A stretch of DNA of 64,000 nucleotides, from the NCBI RefSeq assembly GCF_004798865.1, contig NW_025336481.1:30045444-30109443 (forward strand). Direction: 5' to 3'. The position numbers and the translations under genes were made by a program. The stretch is from Varanus komodoensis. Taxonomy: Eukaryota; Chordata; Lepidosauria; Squamata; Varanidae. Within the stretch, counting starts at the first letter, position 1. Each line of letters starts with the position of its first letter. A model generated the notes under the pieces. It made no database searches. It saw only the letters and a list, made by a program, of their open reading frames with translations, and was not told the origin of the DNA. This document shows, piece after piece, positions 38,763 to 51,169 of this stretch.

Positions 38763-39759
38763 CTCAAAGCAATCCTGACCAGAGCATCTACAAATAGTTT
38801 TAATTCAGTCTTCCCTCCCATTGCTTGTTTGCAGTGCTGTAATTTTTATAAAGTGTTTTTAGTAGCTGTTTTTAGGAATCTTGGCCAGCTATATATTTTG
38901 TCAGGGAAAATAATGTTAATAATCATTCAATCGGTTCTTCAGAGCTAGAAAACAAAGGCCTTGAAAATGGGGATTTATTTGGGATTCTCTGAATGGGGAA
39001 ATTCTGTAGAACCCAAAGAAGTAATTCATTCTTAAACCCAGCTGAGAATGTGGGCCACAATTGCTAGTTTGTGGACTATGCCATTTTGAATATTAAAACG
39101 ATGTGATCATTTCCTGTGGTTTATCATGTCATGTGAACCCAGTGAGGATGCTTATGTGAGGTTAAGCATTCCATGGGCTGTTTTAGGGTCATGTGAGGAT
39201 TGTAAAGCAGGATTTTTGGAACAGAGACCAAACACGAGGCAGAAAAAAGCAGAAGGTAACTGGGTGTGGTGTCTGTATGCATTTTTGGGGATTGACTGCC
39301 TGTGTAGGAATACTTCCACCCATGAATGTCTCCTCCCTTGTGTGCATGTAAAGAAAAGTAGGAGGAGAGACAAAACAGAAACACAAATGATGAAGAGCGG
39401 CTTTGGGGCCCTGAAACCCTAGAAGTTGCTTGCTGGAGCTGCCTCTCTCAAGAGATCTGATGTGGGGCAATATACGAGCTAACATAGGGTTTAACTTATA
39501 CTTTCAGCTATGCTACACATGAATAGTTATAAATAAAGGCAAATATTTCAAAACATAAGGAACTTTGAGTTAACCCCTTCCAAAGGAAGGAGGTAACTAA
39601 TCCTAAGTAAGACCTTTGGCCCATTGACTCAGAAAAATGCAAAGACCATAATTTATGCCCATGTGTATATGGTTATATATTTCTTTTAAAAATGAGCTGA
39701 GACAATAAATCAAATACCTAGGTTCTATGCTGCAAGCTGAAAATCCAGGTATGAAGGAT

Positions 39760-40486
39760 GTTATAGGTACAGGTTAGGGGACAAGTGGCTGAAGAGCAAC
39801 ACTTGTGAAAGGGATCTTGGGGTACTGGTCGACTGCAGGCTAAACATGAGTCAGCAGTGTGACACGGCGGTCAAGAGGGCAAGTGCCACCTTTGCTTGCA
39901 TAGCCAGAAGCGTGGCTTCTAGATCGAGAGAAGATTACTGCTGCTCTATATGACTCTGGGGCACTTGCAACTGGAGTATTGTGTTCAGTTCTGGGCCCCT
40001 CGTTACAGGAAGGATATAGCCAGGTTGGAACTGGTGTAGTGTAGAGCCACAAGGATGGTGGCTGAATTGCAAGGAAAGCTGTATGATGCGAGACTGAGGG
40101 AACTGGGTCTTTTCAGCCTGGAGAAGAGGAGACTCTGAGGGGATTTGTTGGTGATATATAGGTATGTGAGGGAATGCCATTTGGAGGTGGGTAGAGACTT
40201 ATATTTCCCTGAGGAGGATGGCAGGACACATTCCAGTGGAGCTCAGGGAACTCCAAGGTTCCATTTGGATGCCAGGAAGTACTTCCTGACAGTTAGGACC
40301 TCAATGGTATGGAATGGGCTTCGATGGGAGGTGGTTGAAGCCCCATTCATGAGGTGTTCAAGGATAGGCTGGGCATGCACATGATAGGCATGTCATGAGC
40401 AGAGCTGGCTGGAGCCAGGGGTCAGACTACATGGCCCAGGAGGCTCCTTCTGATTCGTTTGTTTCTATGGTCCATGTTTCTATGAA
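39760..40486 (+). mobile_element. CR1-clade LINE, 3' part
   Basis: gatcttggggtactggtcgactgcaggctaaacatgag, ctggagtattgtgttcagttctgggc, gggaactgggtcttttcagcctggagaag and gccaggaagtacttcctgacagt encode decayed versions of the CR1 C-terminal motifs (DLGV.VD..LNMS, LEYC.QFWAP, RELGLFSLEK). The 3' end carries tttgtttctatgg...gtttctatgaa. A different subfamily from the 45311 copy. Confidence 0.82.
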
Positions 40487-41732
40487 CAAACTGACCATTG
40501 AGGGAATGTTATACAGGTAAAATCTTGATACTTAAAAAAAGGGGCTTTTTCTTCTTGGCTTTTGTGCTATGAATGCCTAAGAAATGTAAAATTAAGGATG
40601 TTACAATGACAATATGATGGTTGTGAACATACACCAAGTTAAAGGTTGGCAGAATCAAGGTGTGGAAATAAAGCATTAAAATATGTATTAGTTTATACAA
40701 TTTTAATTCTTGGTCTTTTCTTCTATAAGAAATGTAATTGTTTTCCTGAAAAGCAATTAAAGTTAATAAATAATTTGAATGGATATTTGATTTGTCTACA
40801 TAATAGAATCTATTAACATTATAAAACACTGGCTACAGAAACATGTTGATGAAGATTTATGGAAATGGAAGCAATTGACAAATATTTATCCTGCAAAATG
40901 TGACAAATGGCAAGAACAGCTTGGATGGAAGATGCAATTAGTCCAGCCTAAGACATTTTGAATAGGAGTTTTAATAACCAGTTTCTTCTAAGTGCTAAAT
41001 TTCCTAAAGAAGCACAATTGCTGATAAGTGCTTCTAGATGACGCAACAAGTTCAGAACCTTGGGTCTAGGAGGTTGAAATGAAACTGTTGGTGCTTTTAG
41101 CCATGACTTAGTACTCATGAAACCAACTTATTATACAGATTTGTGCTGTGCATTTCAAATTTATGAAGAAAGGAGCATTCTGAAGGTGCCAAGGTCATGG
41201 TGGGAAATAGGGTTCTCCCTAGTGGTTCCATATTTACTTGCTGGTCTGACAATTCGATAAGCTCATCACAGTGGCATCTCTATTGCAGAGAGTGCAATCT
41301 TGGTACCGGTCAGCTCAGACTTCATTGGGTGCAAGGAGACTGGCTTCCAGGTAGATAGGTATCGACTAGGATGGGCCAGCGTAGATGGACCAGGGGCCAT
41401 TTTTGCTTCAGTCTGCCCCACAATCTGTGAAATGCCCCACCCCCTTTTTCTTTTTAGGCACAGTTGTGACTCTGCAATCTTAAAGGGTCAAACAAGCTTA
41501 CTTAATTTGGCCTTTATGAAACTTTGCAGCACTTGAAGTGCAGTCTTTTTCTTTAAAAAATGGGAAAAAACTCTTCCTTTAGTTCTTGTCTTCTTGAAGC
41601 CTCTTTTCCCTCCAAGCACATACAAATGGGTTTAAGATAAATTACCACTATCAAAGAGATGGCATCTCTCCATTTTGTTTAGTTTTGTTTGCAATTTGGC
41701 AGGAATGTGTGTGTTTGCCTGTATTTGTGTCC

Positions 41733-42640
41733 ATGTATTTATTTTATTTATTGTAAATAAATAAAATTTATTGCAATTTTATTTATAAATTACAACTGAA
41801 AAAATAATCAACATATAAATAAAAACTATTTAACTTAAAACAACAGAATAGAACCATTTCTAGTCAGACCACTAAAACTTTTTATAGTTTAAGTCAGAAA
41901 GAAATTATAGTTCAAAAATTCAGTTCATCATGTCAAGAAAGAGTGGATTGAAATACAATTAAAACTCATTTAAAAGCTTCAAGAGGGAGTGCCTTAAATA
42001 TGGGACCACCAATAAAAATGTCTTGTCTGATGTTACTGTTGAGCCTCTGGCAGGTTCATATAGTAATCTGATCCAGATGGTTTAGCACTGTAAAGTTCAT
42101 TACTGGCATAGCCTGACAGTGAATCAGTAACTACCTCAAATTGAACGGATATGTTCTTAATTTCTTGGCCCCGGAAACAACTAGGGTGCAGCAAGTGTAT
42201 TACTGTAGTCTAGGCTGGATGAGCATATGCAACTGATCCAAAGTCTTCTGCTTCTTGATCTGGTCATAGCTAATGCATCAGCCTAAGCTAGTAAAAGCTA
42301 CTCCTAGCCACCACTTGCGCTTGCATTCATAGAGTTCAGTCCAGAAAGATTCTTATGCTGCAGTCTTTGGCTTTCAGTTGGATGACAGCTCCATCCAGAC
42401 CTGGCTGTACAGCACTACCCAGGCCAGTCATCTCTCCCACCCACACTTACCTCTGTCTTATTTGCATTACATTTCAGCTTCTTCAACCTCATCCCTCCCA
42501 AAACTGTCTCCAGACACCTGTACATATTACCCCAAGCTGCCAGGTGGTCCCCCACAGCTGGCTTCAGATGAAAGAGCACTGTGGAAAACATGGAGAACTG
42601 AAGCCATGAGATGGAACAGAAGTACCCTGGCTTCAACAGC
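41733..42640 (-). mobile_element. L2-type LINE 3' end, about 0.9 kb
   Basis: An AT-rich tail (41733-41830) is followed by gcctgacagtgaatcagtaac, acaactagggtgcagcaagtgtattactgtagtctaggctgg, ttcagttggatgacagctccatcc and ttacctctgtcttatttgcattacatttcagcttcttc, the usual order for L2 read in reverse. The longest L2 copy in the window, without a surviving frame. Confidence 0.68.
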
Positions 42641-42647
42641 CACCAAG

Positions 42648-42921
42648 CTCATCTGGTCCAGCATTCTCAGCATACTTCAGCATAGGCTCATTTGGTCCAG
42701 CATTAGTCCAGCATTCTGTCCACATGGTGGCTGACCAGATCCCTGTGGGAAGCCCACAAGAAAACATGCATGCTATAGTGCCCTTATTCACATTTCACTG
42801 CACCTACTATTCAGAAGCATACTGTTGAGAATTCATTTTCCATGAATATGTGTAATCCTACTTTAAAGGCACCCCACTGGCTGCCATCTACATCTTGTGG
42901 TAGCAAATTCCACAGTCTCTC
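42648..42921 (-). mobile_element. CR1/L3-type LINE 3' end (second copy, abutting)
   Basis: tttggtccagcatt...ctgtccacatggtggctgaccagatccctgtgggaagcccacaag, then ttcagaagcatact, atttt.catgaatatgtgtaatccta and cttgtggtagcaaattccacag repeat the landmark order of the family next to it. Two copies lie head to tail on the minus strand. Confidence 0.7.
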
Positions 42922-43803
42922 AAAAACATAAGAAAAGCCATTCTGGGTAGACCACTGGTCCATTTGGTCCACCTTTCTGTTCACACAGAGGCAGATCAAC
43001 TGCCCAGAAGATGTCATAAGCAGGATATGAATGCAACAATGCCCAGCTGCCCAAGTTCCCCAGCAACCAATCTACATAGACACATTGCCTCTGATACTGG
43101 AAATGCACAGTGTACTTGCTTTTGTCTGTCCTGAATCTCCCACTGCTTTCTAATAGTTTGACTTTTCCTATCCAGTTTTTCCACACCTGCTCTATCAAGT
43201 CTTCCCTTATTCACATTTTTCAATATGAACAGCCCCTAGCATACCCTTCCACCATGAGAGAATTGTTCTAACCTCTTGATAGTTTTGGTTGCCCTTTTCG
43301 AAACTTTTGCACCTATACAATATCACTTTTGGAGGTGCAGTGACTTGAACTTTATACAGAACCATCACACCATGCATAAGGGCATTATGATATTGCATTT
43401 TATTTCTGAATCCTTTATGAATGATCCAGAATATGAAATTGGTCTTTGTTACTACAGCTATGACTGGATCCACATTTTCATCAAACTATTCGCCACACCC
43501 ACAGGTCTCTTTCTTGATTATTCACTGCCAACTTAAACCCCATCAGCCTAATTGTGAATATGTGTGCTACTGTGCATGAAACTGAAATTGTACTTTTAAT
43601 GCCCATTTTCCTAGTTTGGAGAGTTTTCTTTGGGGCTTTTTGAAATATGTCTTTGTTTGAACAACCATAAATAATGTTGCGTCATCCGTAAACTTGGCCA
43701 TCTTAGCATTGCTTATCCTTAACTACTAATTTAAAAGGCCTATTCCTGATATAGAACCTTGGGGACCCTACAAATTACATCCCTCCATTGTGAAAACTGA
43801 CCA
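42922..43803 (-). mobile_element. CR1/L3-type LINE fragment
   Basis: Starting at aaacataagaaaagcc, the block runs through a consensus-like series (gtccacctttctgttcacacag, tgcctctgatactgg, ttttgtctgtcctgaatctccc, cctttt.gaa.cttttgcacc, ggcattatgatattg, ttaatgcccattttcctagtttggagag, ccttggggaccctacaaa, ttgtgaaaactgaccatttattcc) seen in a common amniote CR1-like family. It abuts a second copy on its left. Confidence 0.7.
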
Positions 43804-43805
43804 TT

Positions 43806-43925
43806 TATTCCTAAAAACAGCAAGGGTATTTTGTGGCACTTCAAGCACTAACACGTTTATTCTGGCATGAGCTTTCATGGACACTGTCCACTTCATCAGA
43901 AGCATGAAATGTTACCCTCAGATTG
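43806..43925. repeat. Unnamed amniote interspersed repeat
   Basis: The core ttttgtggcacttcaagcactaacacgtttattctggcatgagctttcatggac...cacttcatcagaagcatgaaatg is a motif I have met in many reptile genomes, but I cannot assign it to a family. Orientation unknown. Confidence 0.4.
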
Positions 43926-44269
43926 GCAGAATGACACCTGCTGAGGGGCCTGGGGGATCTAAACTGTGCAATCAGAGATTACTGAAATATAAACAGTACA
44001 GGCAACTGAATATTACCTCAGCAGTTTCCATTCTCAGACACATTGTTGAGTGATAATGCATATGTGATTCCAATTGTGTGCTAATTAACATATGTAGGGT
44101 TCTTTTAATTAAAAAAAAAACCTTGCATTTATTCAAATCACAGTAAACCTGTTGACGGATTTTATGACAGCAATTTCACCTTAGTATCTGTCTTTGAAAT
44201 TCCTTTGTTCAGGAGTGGGGATCTTCAGGTCATTGACATTTTCTGAGGAAGTTGAACTGTTTAGATATC

Positions 44270-44450
44270 TATTCCATTTCTAATATACGCAGCAAATAAT
44301 GTTCTCTGGGTGGATTACAAACAGTTAAACAATCACAATTGTTAAAATATAAAATGCAATACAAATATTTAAAAGGATAGAATACAAAGCAAACAATAAA
44401 CAGCAAAGGCATGGATAAAACATGCTGGAACTAGGTCGTTAAGATGGTCC
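44270..44450 (-). mobile_element. L2-type LINE tail fragment
   Basis: gttctctgggtggattacaaacagttaaacaat followed by AT-rich ataaaatgcaatacaaa words, as in other L2 3' ends of the window. Confidence 0.5.
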
Positions 44451-44502
44451 CTATTCCCTGGTTTCTGAAGATGTCCAGATGTCCAACTTCCTTCCCCCAG
44501 TA

Positions 44503-44536
44503 CTCCTCCTCCTCCTCCTCCTCCTCCTCCTCCTCT
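44503..44536. repeat. CTC trinucleotide microsatellite
   Basis: About 11 CTC units, followed by a T-rich tract to 44562. Confidence 0.92.
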
Positions 44537-45310
44537 TTTCCTTTTTTTCTTTTCTTTTTTGGGTAGGGACTGGCATGTAGTCCCCTACAGGATGCATTGT
44601 GGGCAAATTATGATGATAAATAGGTGCATGCACCCCAGATATTGTGGGGTGGCGTTGTTAGATCCTATTATAGGGTTACCAGGGGGCAGAGTTTGCATCT
44701 GGGTCCACCGTATATCCTAGTTTCTGTGTTCATACTCTGTTGATGCTGATAAATATTCCTATTCTTTTTACTCAGTTAATGATACAGATAAGAACCTTTC
44801 CTTTCATTCCCTGTAGTGGCATAGAGGTAAAATCTAAAGTGTGGGTGCTCAAAGTCCCCTTAGCCACACCTCCAAGCACAGTCTAATTATTCAGGCAGTG
44901 ATGTTTATTCATATCCATTAATCAATCATTTTGCGTTCCACAAGGAGAAGGTCCTCTGAAAAACTGATGGCTCTTAATTGCCCATTTAAGAGCAGGTCAC
45001 TCACAAATAATTTATCTTACAAGAAACAATGTATTAGGTTTTCTTCCCCAGGTGGATGTATTATCCTCCCCCAGCTAATGTGAGGATTGCAACTTACCTC
45101 AGAAGGAACATGGAAGCCTGACATGGGTGACAGATGGTGTCATCATCCCTGCTAATCAAAATGTGCCAGCACCACATCCTACAGGCCATGGGCCCAGTAT
45201 ACCACTGATCCCCTGGCTACTACGCTAGGTGTCTTTGGTAAGACACTCTACTGTCCAGGCACTTGCACTTGCCCGCCCTTCCTTTGCTGCACTGCCATGG
45301 TAGCCCATTA

Positions 45311-46257
45311 ATGGCACCCTCTCAAATTGGATGGAGGTAACTAGTGGGGTGCTGCAGGGATCAGTCCTCTTCAACATCTTTAGTCATAATTTAGATGAGC
45401 AAGTACAAGGAAAGATAATCAGATTTGCAGATGAGGCAAAACTGAGTGGAATAGCAAATACCCTAGAAGACAGAATGAAGATCCAGTGCAATCTTGATAA
45501 ACTTGAACATTGGGCTGAAAGAAACAGAACGGGATCCAATAGTGAAGGACAAGTGCCATGTCCTCCACCTGGGAAAAAGAAACCAAATGCATCAATACAA
45601 GATGGCTCAACAAAACTGAAAAAGAAAAAGATCTCAGAGTAATTGTGGACAATAGGCTAAATATGAGCCAACAATGCAATGCAGCCACCAAAAGGGCAAA
45701 TGCTATTGAAGTAGTAGTTGCCCTATACTCACTCATCAGACCTCACCTGGAATACTGTCTCCAGTTCTGGGCACCAAATTTTGAGAAAGATGCAGAAAAA
45801 AATAGAAAGGCTCCAGAGGAGGGCAACAAATATGATCCATGATCCTCATGCCCTATGAGGAGAGACTGAGAGAACTGGGCATGTTCAGCCTTGAGAAAAG
45901 AAGCCTGAGTGGGGACAGGATATCCCTCTATAAGTACCTCAAAGGCTGCCACAAAGAGGAAGGTCAAGATCTTACCTCACTGAGAGCAGAGTATAGGACA
46001 CAGTATACTCAAGTCAAGCTGCGACAACCCAGATTCAGGCTAGCTATCAGGAGAAGCTTCCTCACTGACAGAGCAACATGACAGTGGAACCAGCTGCCTA
46101 GAGAAGTGGTGGGCTCTCTCACACTAGAGACATTCAAAAAGAAACTGGACAACTATCTGAGTGGGATGATGTAAGTCGATGTCCTGCAACAGCAGGGGGT
46201 TGAACCCAATGGTCTTCATGGCCCGTTCCAACACTAGTATTCTATGATTCTATGAAT
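45311..46257 (+). mobile_element. CR1 LINE, 5'-truncated, C-terminal half of ORF2
   Basis: Plus-strand translation gives GTLSNWMEVTSGVLQGS, LFNIFSHNLDE, IRFADEAKLSGIANTLEDR, LDKLEHWAERN, then after frame changes NRLNMSQQCNAATKRAN, RPHLEYCLQFWAP and PYEERLRELGMFSLEKR, the standard order for the CR1 reverse transcriptase and C-terminus. The catalytic box reads FADE where active copies have F/YADD. The 3' end is attctatgattctatga (about 46238-46255), the short terminal repeat typical of CR1. Inactive fragment. Confidence 0.88.
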
Positions 46258-47925
46258 GCTTTTGAAGGCAGGGACTGGAGATCCTGCCATCTGCACGCAT
46301 TCTGGGAAGCTGATCTCCCTGCAGCTCAGGAGACAGGACCTATACAGAAACCATGCTGGGCTTTTGGTGTATCAGGGAAGAGTGCCTAGATAGGGATATT
46401 TATTTTTCTTCCTCAACATTTACAATATCCCCCTCCCTTTCTTTGAATTATGCTATTATACTTCCCTTTGTAAACAAGATCTAATTGAATAAAGTCTTAA
46501 AAGTGGAGGAAACACACAGTCATAAGGCAGTCAAAATATTACACCTCATAATAAACCTGAGTACTGGTAGAAGGATGCTCTTGGTAACAATATGATCACT
46601 CAGTACTATTTATCAGTGTTTACTTAGGAATGTAGTTGAATGAGGAACAAACAAAAAGCAATTTAATGCAGCAAATGGTCCACATGGTCTGATCCTTGCA
46701 TAATTTATCTTCTCTGACAGATTCCATTTTCCATGGCTGGTGTTATTATTATGCAGAAATACATTTGTACAGTGAGTGCATTCTTCGCTACAGCATGAGC
46801 TAGCTTAGTGTTAGCATCTTTTAATGAGAATGATGTTGTTCAGTTATCAGGGAAAATAAGCCCCCCTCGAAGCAAATATATTTGGTTAATTATGGCATAA
46901 GGAACAATTGTGGGCAGCAGAAGGAATGGCCCAATGATTTTGGGGGAAAATGATATCATGATTCAGAATGTCCAACAGTCAGTTTGTCTCATAACATTTG
47001 GGGGTGGGGGGTCATCGAACACACATCCACATAAATGTACATGTTGATCTGCAGTCACACCAATGCAATATGGCACTGAATGGGATACTTCTATACAATG
47101 CTACTAAAAGGTGGCCATAGGAATGCACCCTAAATAGTGTGCTTTTATGTCTTAGAATGTGCAAGAGGTTCAATAAGTAACAGATATTTTATTCCTTGCT
47201 AGTGCCTCACAGATAAACAAACAAAAATTACTAAAGCTGCATACAAAACAGGATACACACATTGGTTGCTATGTAATCTAAGCAAGACCTTCTGATGTTG
47301 GGCTTATTATCAGCTATAGAAGAAAAAGAAGTGCTCCTGCTGTTCCACAGATAACATGGGATATTTTTGGTTTAGCTCCGTAAAAAATGGCTTAAAATTA
47401 AACTGAACTAAAATGGATTATGTATTAAGTTTTGAACAGAACCCTTAAACTCTTCATGCCACTTTCCATGCTGTAATTGTTGCTGGTCATCAATACAACT
47501 TACAAAAAAATTCTTTTAAAAAGTAATAGTGGCCAAAGTAACAGCTTGACCAATGAAGAAGAAAACCATGAGTGTCATGTTCTCTGGCTTCATTTTCCTC
47601 TCAGGTTCAGAGGAAGCCTCAGAGTAAGAGAAGGTATTATCCAGTGATCCGTTTTCTCAGGGTGAAGAGCAAACCTAACTTAGCTATCCTTGTGTGAGTT
47701 CTAGCCAAACACTTGCTATAGTGGTCTGCCTGATGTCCTAACCATCCTGGCTCTTTAGAGCTACATAACTGAGCTATTGGGAACCTAGGTCTGGGACCTA
47801 AATTCAACTCTACTACTGTCCTCCACTTCTCCCCAGATAATTGGAGATGCTTCCCTTCCTTTGGCTCAACAACCTTGGTGACCTTTCAGCTTTTGTGCAG
47901 TTTCCCTTCATTCTGAAAAGCTGAA

Positions 47926-48032
47926 ATCACTGTCCTTAGGCTTAGTTACTAAATAAGCTTTACTTTGGTAAAGCTTATTTAGTATTACTTTGGTATTACT
48001 TTGGTATCACTGTCCTTAGGCTTAGTTACTAA
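47926..48032. repeat. 80-bp offset direct duplication containing a perfect hairpin
   Basis: A 27-bp block, atcactgtccttaggctta to ttactaa, occurs at 47926-47952 and again exactly 80 bp on at 48006-48032. Between them lies a perfect inverted repeat with 17-bp arms (47947-47963 and 47968-47984, core aaataagctttac) and a 4-nt loop, then two copies of tattactttgg. See findings. Confidence 0.85.
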
Positions 48033-49793
48033 GTAAACTTTGCCAGTGGCATGCGTCTCCTCAGAGCTTCCCCAAAATTAAATTCAGCTCCCAATCTAGA
48101 AGAGGTTCTGCACTTCTAGAATAACCTCATGTGAGAGGTTATTAATGAATGCCACAGCTTCCACTCAACCACCCCTGGGATTCTTGAACGGAGGAGGTAG
48201 AACAGGGAAATGATGAAGCTGCTTATCTTGTGTAGGTGAATCAGGTGCTATCCTCTTTCACAGCCACTTGGTGACAGGTGGCTCCTATGCTTATCTCCAG
48301 CTCAGCAGCAATACAAAGGTAGCTTTCTTTGCAGCCAGTGATTTTGCCCCCCCCCCCCGCCCCCAGTTATCAGAACAGGCAGCTGATTTGGTCAGAATGA
48401 ATGAGAAGTGATGCTTGGCAAATAAACACTCAGTAGGAGCTAAGGATTAGATTTGTCACAGGTGGCACCATGGTAGCCAAAGCATAGCCATATAAGCTAT
48501 GCATAGGATCACTATCAACAACAAAGGTCACTGTACAAAGTAATACAAAGACAAAGAATGGTGTGGGAAGCAGCCACAAAGCGCCTTTTGCACCTACAGG
48601 ATAATGCACAATGTTATCCCTACATATTTCTGGCAACCCTTCCATGTATTAATCAGTATCAGCAGGTGACTTCTTAGAAAAAATGATTTGTTAAAACTAA
48701 TAGTGACCTTTGAGATTCTTTAAAGACTTCAGAGTGCCCTCCCTCTGCCCTTGCAACTGGTGTGGAAAGGGCAGTGCCAGCAGTGAGGTTGGAAGACTGA
48801 CCTTGGAGCTAGAAGTCTTCAGACATTCTAAGAGGAGAGGAGGAGACGCGTGAGGCTTTTGGGATATGAAGCTCCCTGGCAGTGTTTCACTCTGTCCTCC
48901 ACATGAGCAGTAGCAGAAGACTTTGATTGCTGAACACCTCTTACCAAGTGGGAGAAATGCAGAGACGACCACCCTACTCTGTCTTTTGCCTTCCTTGCAT
49001 GCCCATAATTCTTTGGAAAGTTACAGGAAGTCACACTAGAAGGCGTGTCCTATTTTCCTTATTAAGAAAGATTTCTTAGTAATAAATATTGCATATTCAA
49101 TTTTTAATAACTATGGTTACATGACTGCCTGCTCTTTTAAAGTGCAAAGGAAATATGCATGTTTTTATTTCAATGATAAATTACTTCTGAATCTTTTTCA
49201 CTTTGTAAAGTGTAAGAGAATAATACTGGGATGGGTGAGAGAGAACATTTCCTTGGGGTTCCTTCCTCACCTGTTCTGGGACAAGGTAGCATAATACATT
49301 AAGCCACAGAGATTTTTCCTGGTTGTGTTTCTTAAAGGACAAACTCCCTCTGTCCTCCCATCAGTTACAGGTCTCCTGTTTACCAGCATTTCTTGATAGA
49401 TGGGAGGTACCTTTCAGGAAGTTCTTAAAGTTGTGCAAGATCATCTTGGTCACTTCCGGTGTCACAGGTTTCGTCAAACTGGCTTTCCATTAATGTTACA
49501 CCCCTATATTGAGTTATAAGTAAAGAGTTATCCTGATATTTCCAACACTACTGAGTAATAGATTTGTAAAGTGAATTACAAACCATGTGATACAATCATG
49601 ACTGACTGTGAGAATATTGCACTTTCCTTCAGGGGCAATGTGCAATTCTGAAGAATGCCAATTTTAGTCTCTTATTTTGATCCTTTTTTGTAATTTTACA
49701 TGAAAGAATCCAAAGCCATCTTAGTATTCCCACTGACTACATGTATCCTGTTTCCCAACACTAAGAACTTAGTACTGTTACAATGAAATGGGG

Positions 49794-49868
49794 GAAAGAG
49801 AAAAAGAGAAAGAGGGAGAGGGAGAGGGAGAGGGAGAGGGAGAGGGAGAGAGAGAGAGAGAGAGAGAA
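49794..49868. repeat. GGGAGA/GA microsatellite
   Basis: AAAGAG words grade into GGGAGA hexamers and then pure GA. Confidence 0.92.
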
Positions 49869-50319
49869 GTGCATGACTAACAGCATGCTATTGACAACAT
49901 TCATGCATTATGATTCATTTTGGAGCTGCTATTCCACAGCTTCTTCTTGGCTTCACCTGCTGCCTGTGTCCCAGACCTGGCACTCTTACTCAGTTTGATT
50001 CAACAAAGTATGTCCAGTAATGACTGCTCCATGGGTGGCATTCTGTAACAGCTGCAAAGCAAAGAACCAATCTGTAAAACATGAAGCCTGTGGAAATATG
50101 ATGCAAAACTGGGACATCTTACAACCTACCAATTGGACGAATGTGTGTGTGCATTTGTGCGTAGTGCATTGTGCCTATCCATTCTTTTAATACTCTTCAT
50201 TACAATTTAATGGCCATGTACTCTTCAGGAAATGTAATCCAAGTGTCCCATTTTATCAAAGGGAAAGAGGAGGACACAGGAATTTACTACCATCAAAAAG
50301 AGATTAGACTATTTCACAA

Positions 50320-50500
50320 AGGGTACAATGGCTGCTAGTCATGGTGGTTAAGTATTACCTCCAGCATCTGAGGCTGTAGGCTTCTGTATGCCAGTTGTTG
50401 GGTCACAGAAGTGGAAGAGGGCTCTTCTAACCAAGCCCGGCTTCTGGGCTTCTTGCAGGTAGCTGGTTGGCTACTGTGTGAACAAAATGCTGGACTTTGG
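50320..50500 (+). mobile_element. CR1/L3-type LINE 3' end fragment
   Basis: caatggctgctagtcatggtgg, ctgtatgccagttgttgggtcaca, cttctgggcttcttgcaggtagctggttggctactgtg and aaaatgctggactttgg match the same family's 3' end. Confidence 0.68.
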
Positions 50501-50535
50501 TTTGATTAGCTTGTCTTTGGTTTGATTAGCTTGTT
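50496..50535. repeat. Short tandem duplication, about 20-bp unit
   Basis: ctttggtttgattagcttgt occurs twice in succession. Confidence 0.85.
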
Positions 50536-51169
50536 CCTTCTGTTGCTCTTACTTGAAAATTGCCCAGAGAGATCTGGCCTTTGGATGGTATAGACATGCA
50601 ATAAGATGGTGGTGGTGATAAAAAAAAAAAAAAACAGTATTTTCATTCTTCTGGCTTTTCCCTATGCCTCACCTCCTCATTTATCTAGATTTACCCATGG
50701 CTATAATCTGATTGCACCAGCAGGGCACCATAGTTGTCTACCACACTTCAAAGAAATATGGGTTTGAAGCTTATGTACTTATATGAAATGCCCTTTAAAA
50801 TTTAATTCAGAAGCTCTTGCAGATTTATGTCCCTCCTGCTCTGCAAGGCACAATTAGGCAGAGTTCAAATCAAACGCATTCCTTATAAGCACGCTGAAAA
50901 AAAAACATTAAAAGGGTTATTTGTTAAAGTACATAATTTCTCTAATGGTAAAAGATTTTTCTATTGATGCTTTTCTTTGTTGAAATCAGTGGTAGGAAGG
51001 ATGTCCTTTCCGATTGTTTTGGAGTCTCACCATCCCTGACCAGCACAGCCACAGACTTTGATTTCACCGATGTCTCTACTGCTTCCCAACAAAAATATTA
51101 AAATGGTATCAATAACCTCAACACAGTGAAACAATTGCATTGTCATTCAGTTGACCCACAATAAAATAA

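Larger units (their letters stand above)
37741..41732. other. Intergenic; CR1 fragment and GT repeat, otherwise unrecognised
   Basis: Overlapping short frames on both strands at 39124-39485 are not supported as genes. A 15-bp word, attaattataccaaa, recurs at about 38609 and 38634. Confidence 0.55.
43926..45310. other. No gene recognised; intergenic
   Basis: Holds the L2 tail at 44270 and the CTC repeat; the rest is unassigned. Confidence 0.55.
46258..50319. other. No gene recognised; intergenic
   Basis: Apart from the palindrome block at 47926 and the GGGAGA repeat, nothing is assigned. A pure C-run lies at 48348-48364. Confidence 0.55.

Noticed and set aside
39124-39485. Cluster of overlapping frames of 73-98 residues on both strands
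   Set aside because: Frames in all directions in one GC-richer patch, none with a domain or splice context.
40840-40960. Possible L1-type fragment (gatttatggaaatggaagc...)
   Set aside because: The similarity is a vague impression only, with no motif that can be named.
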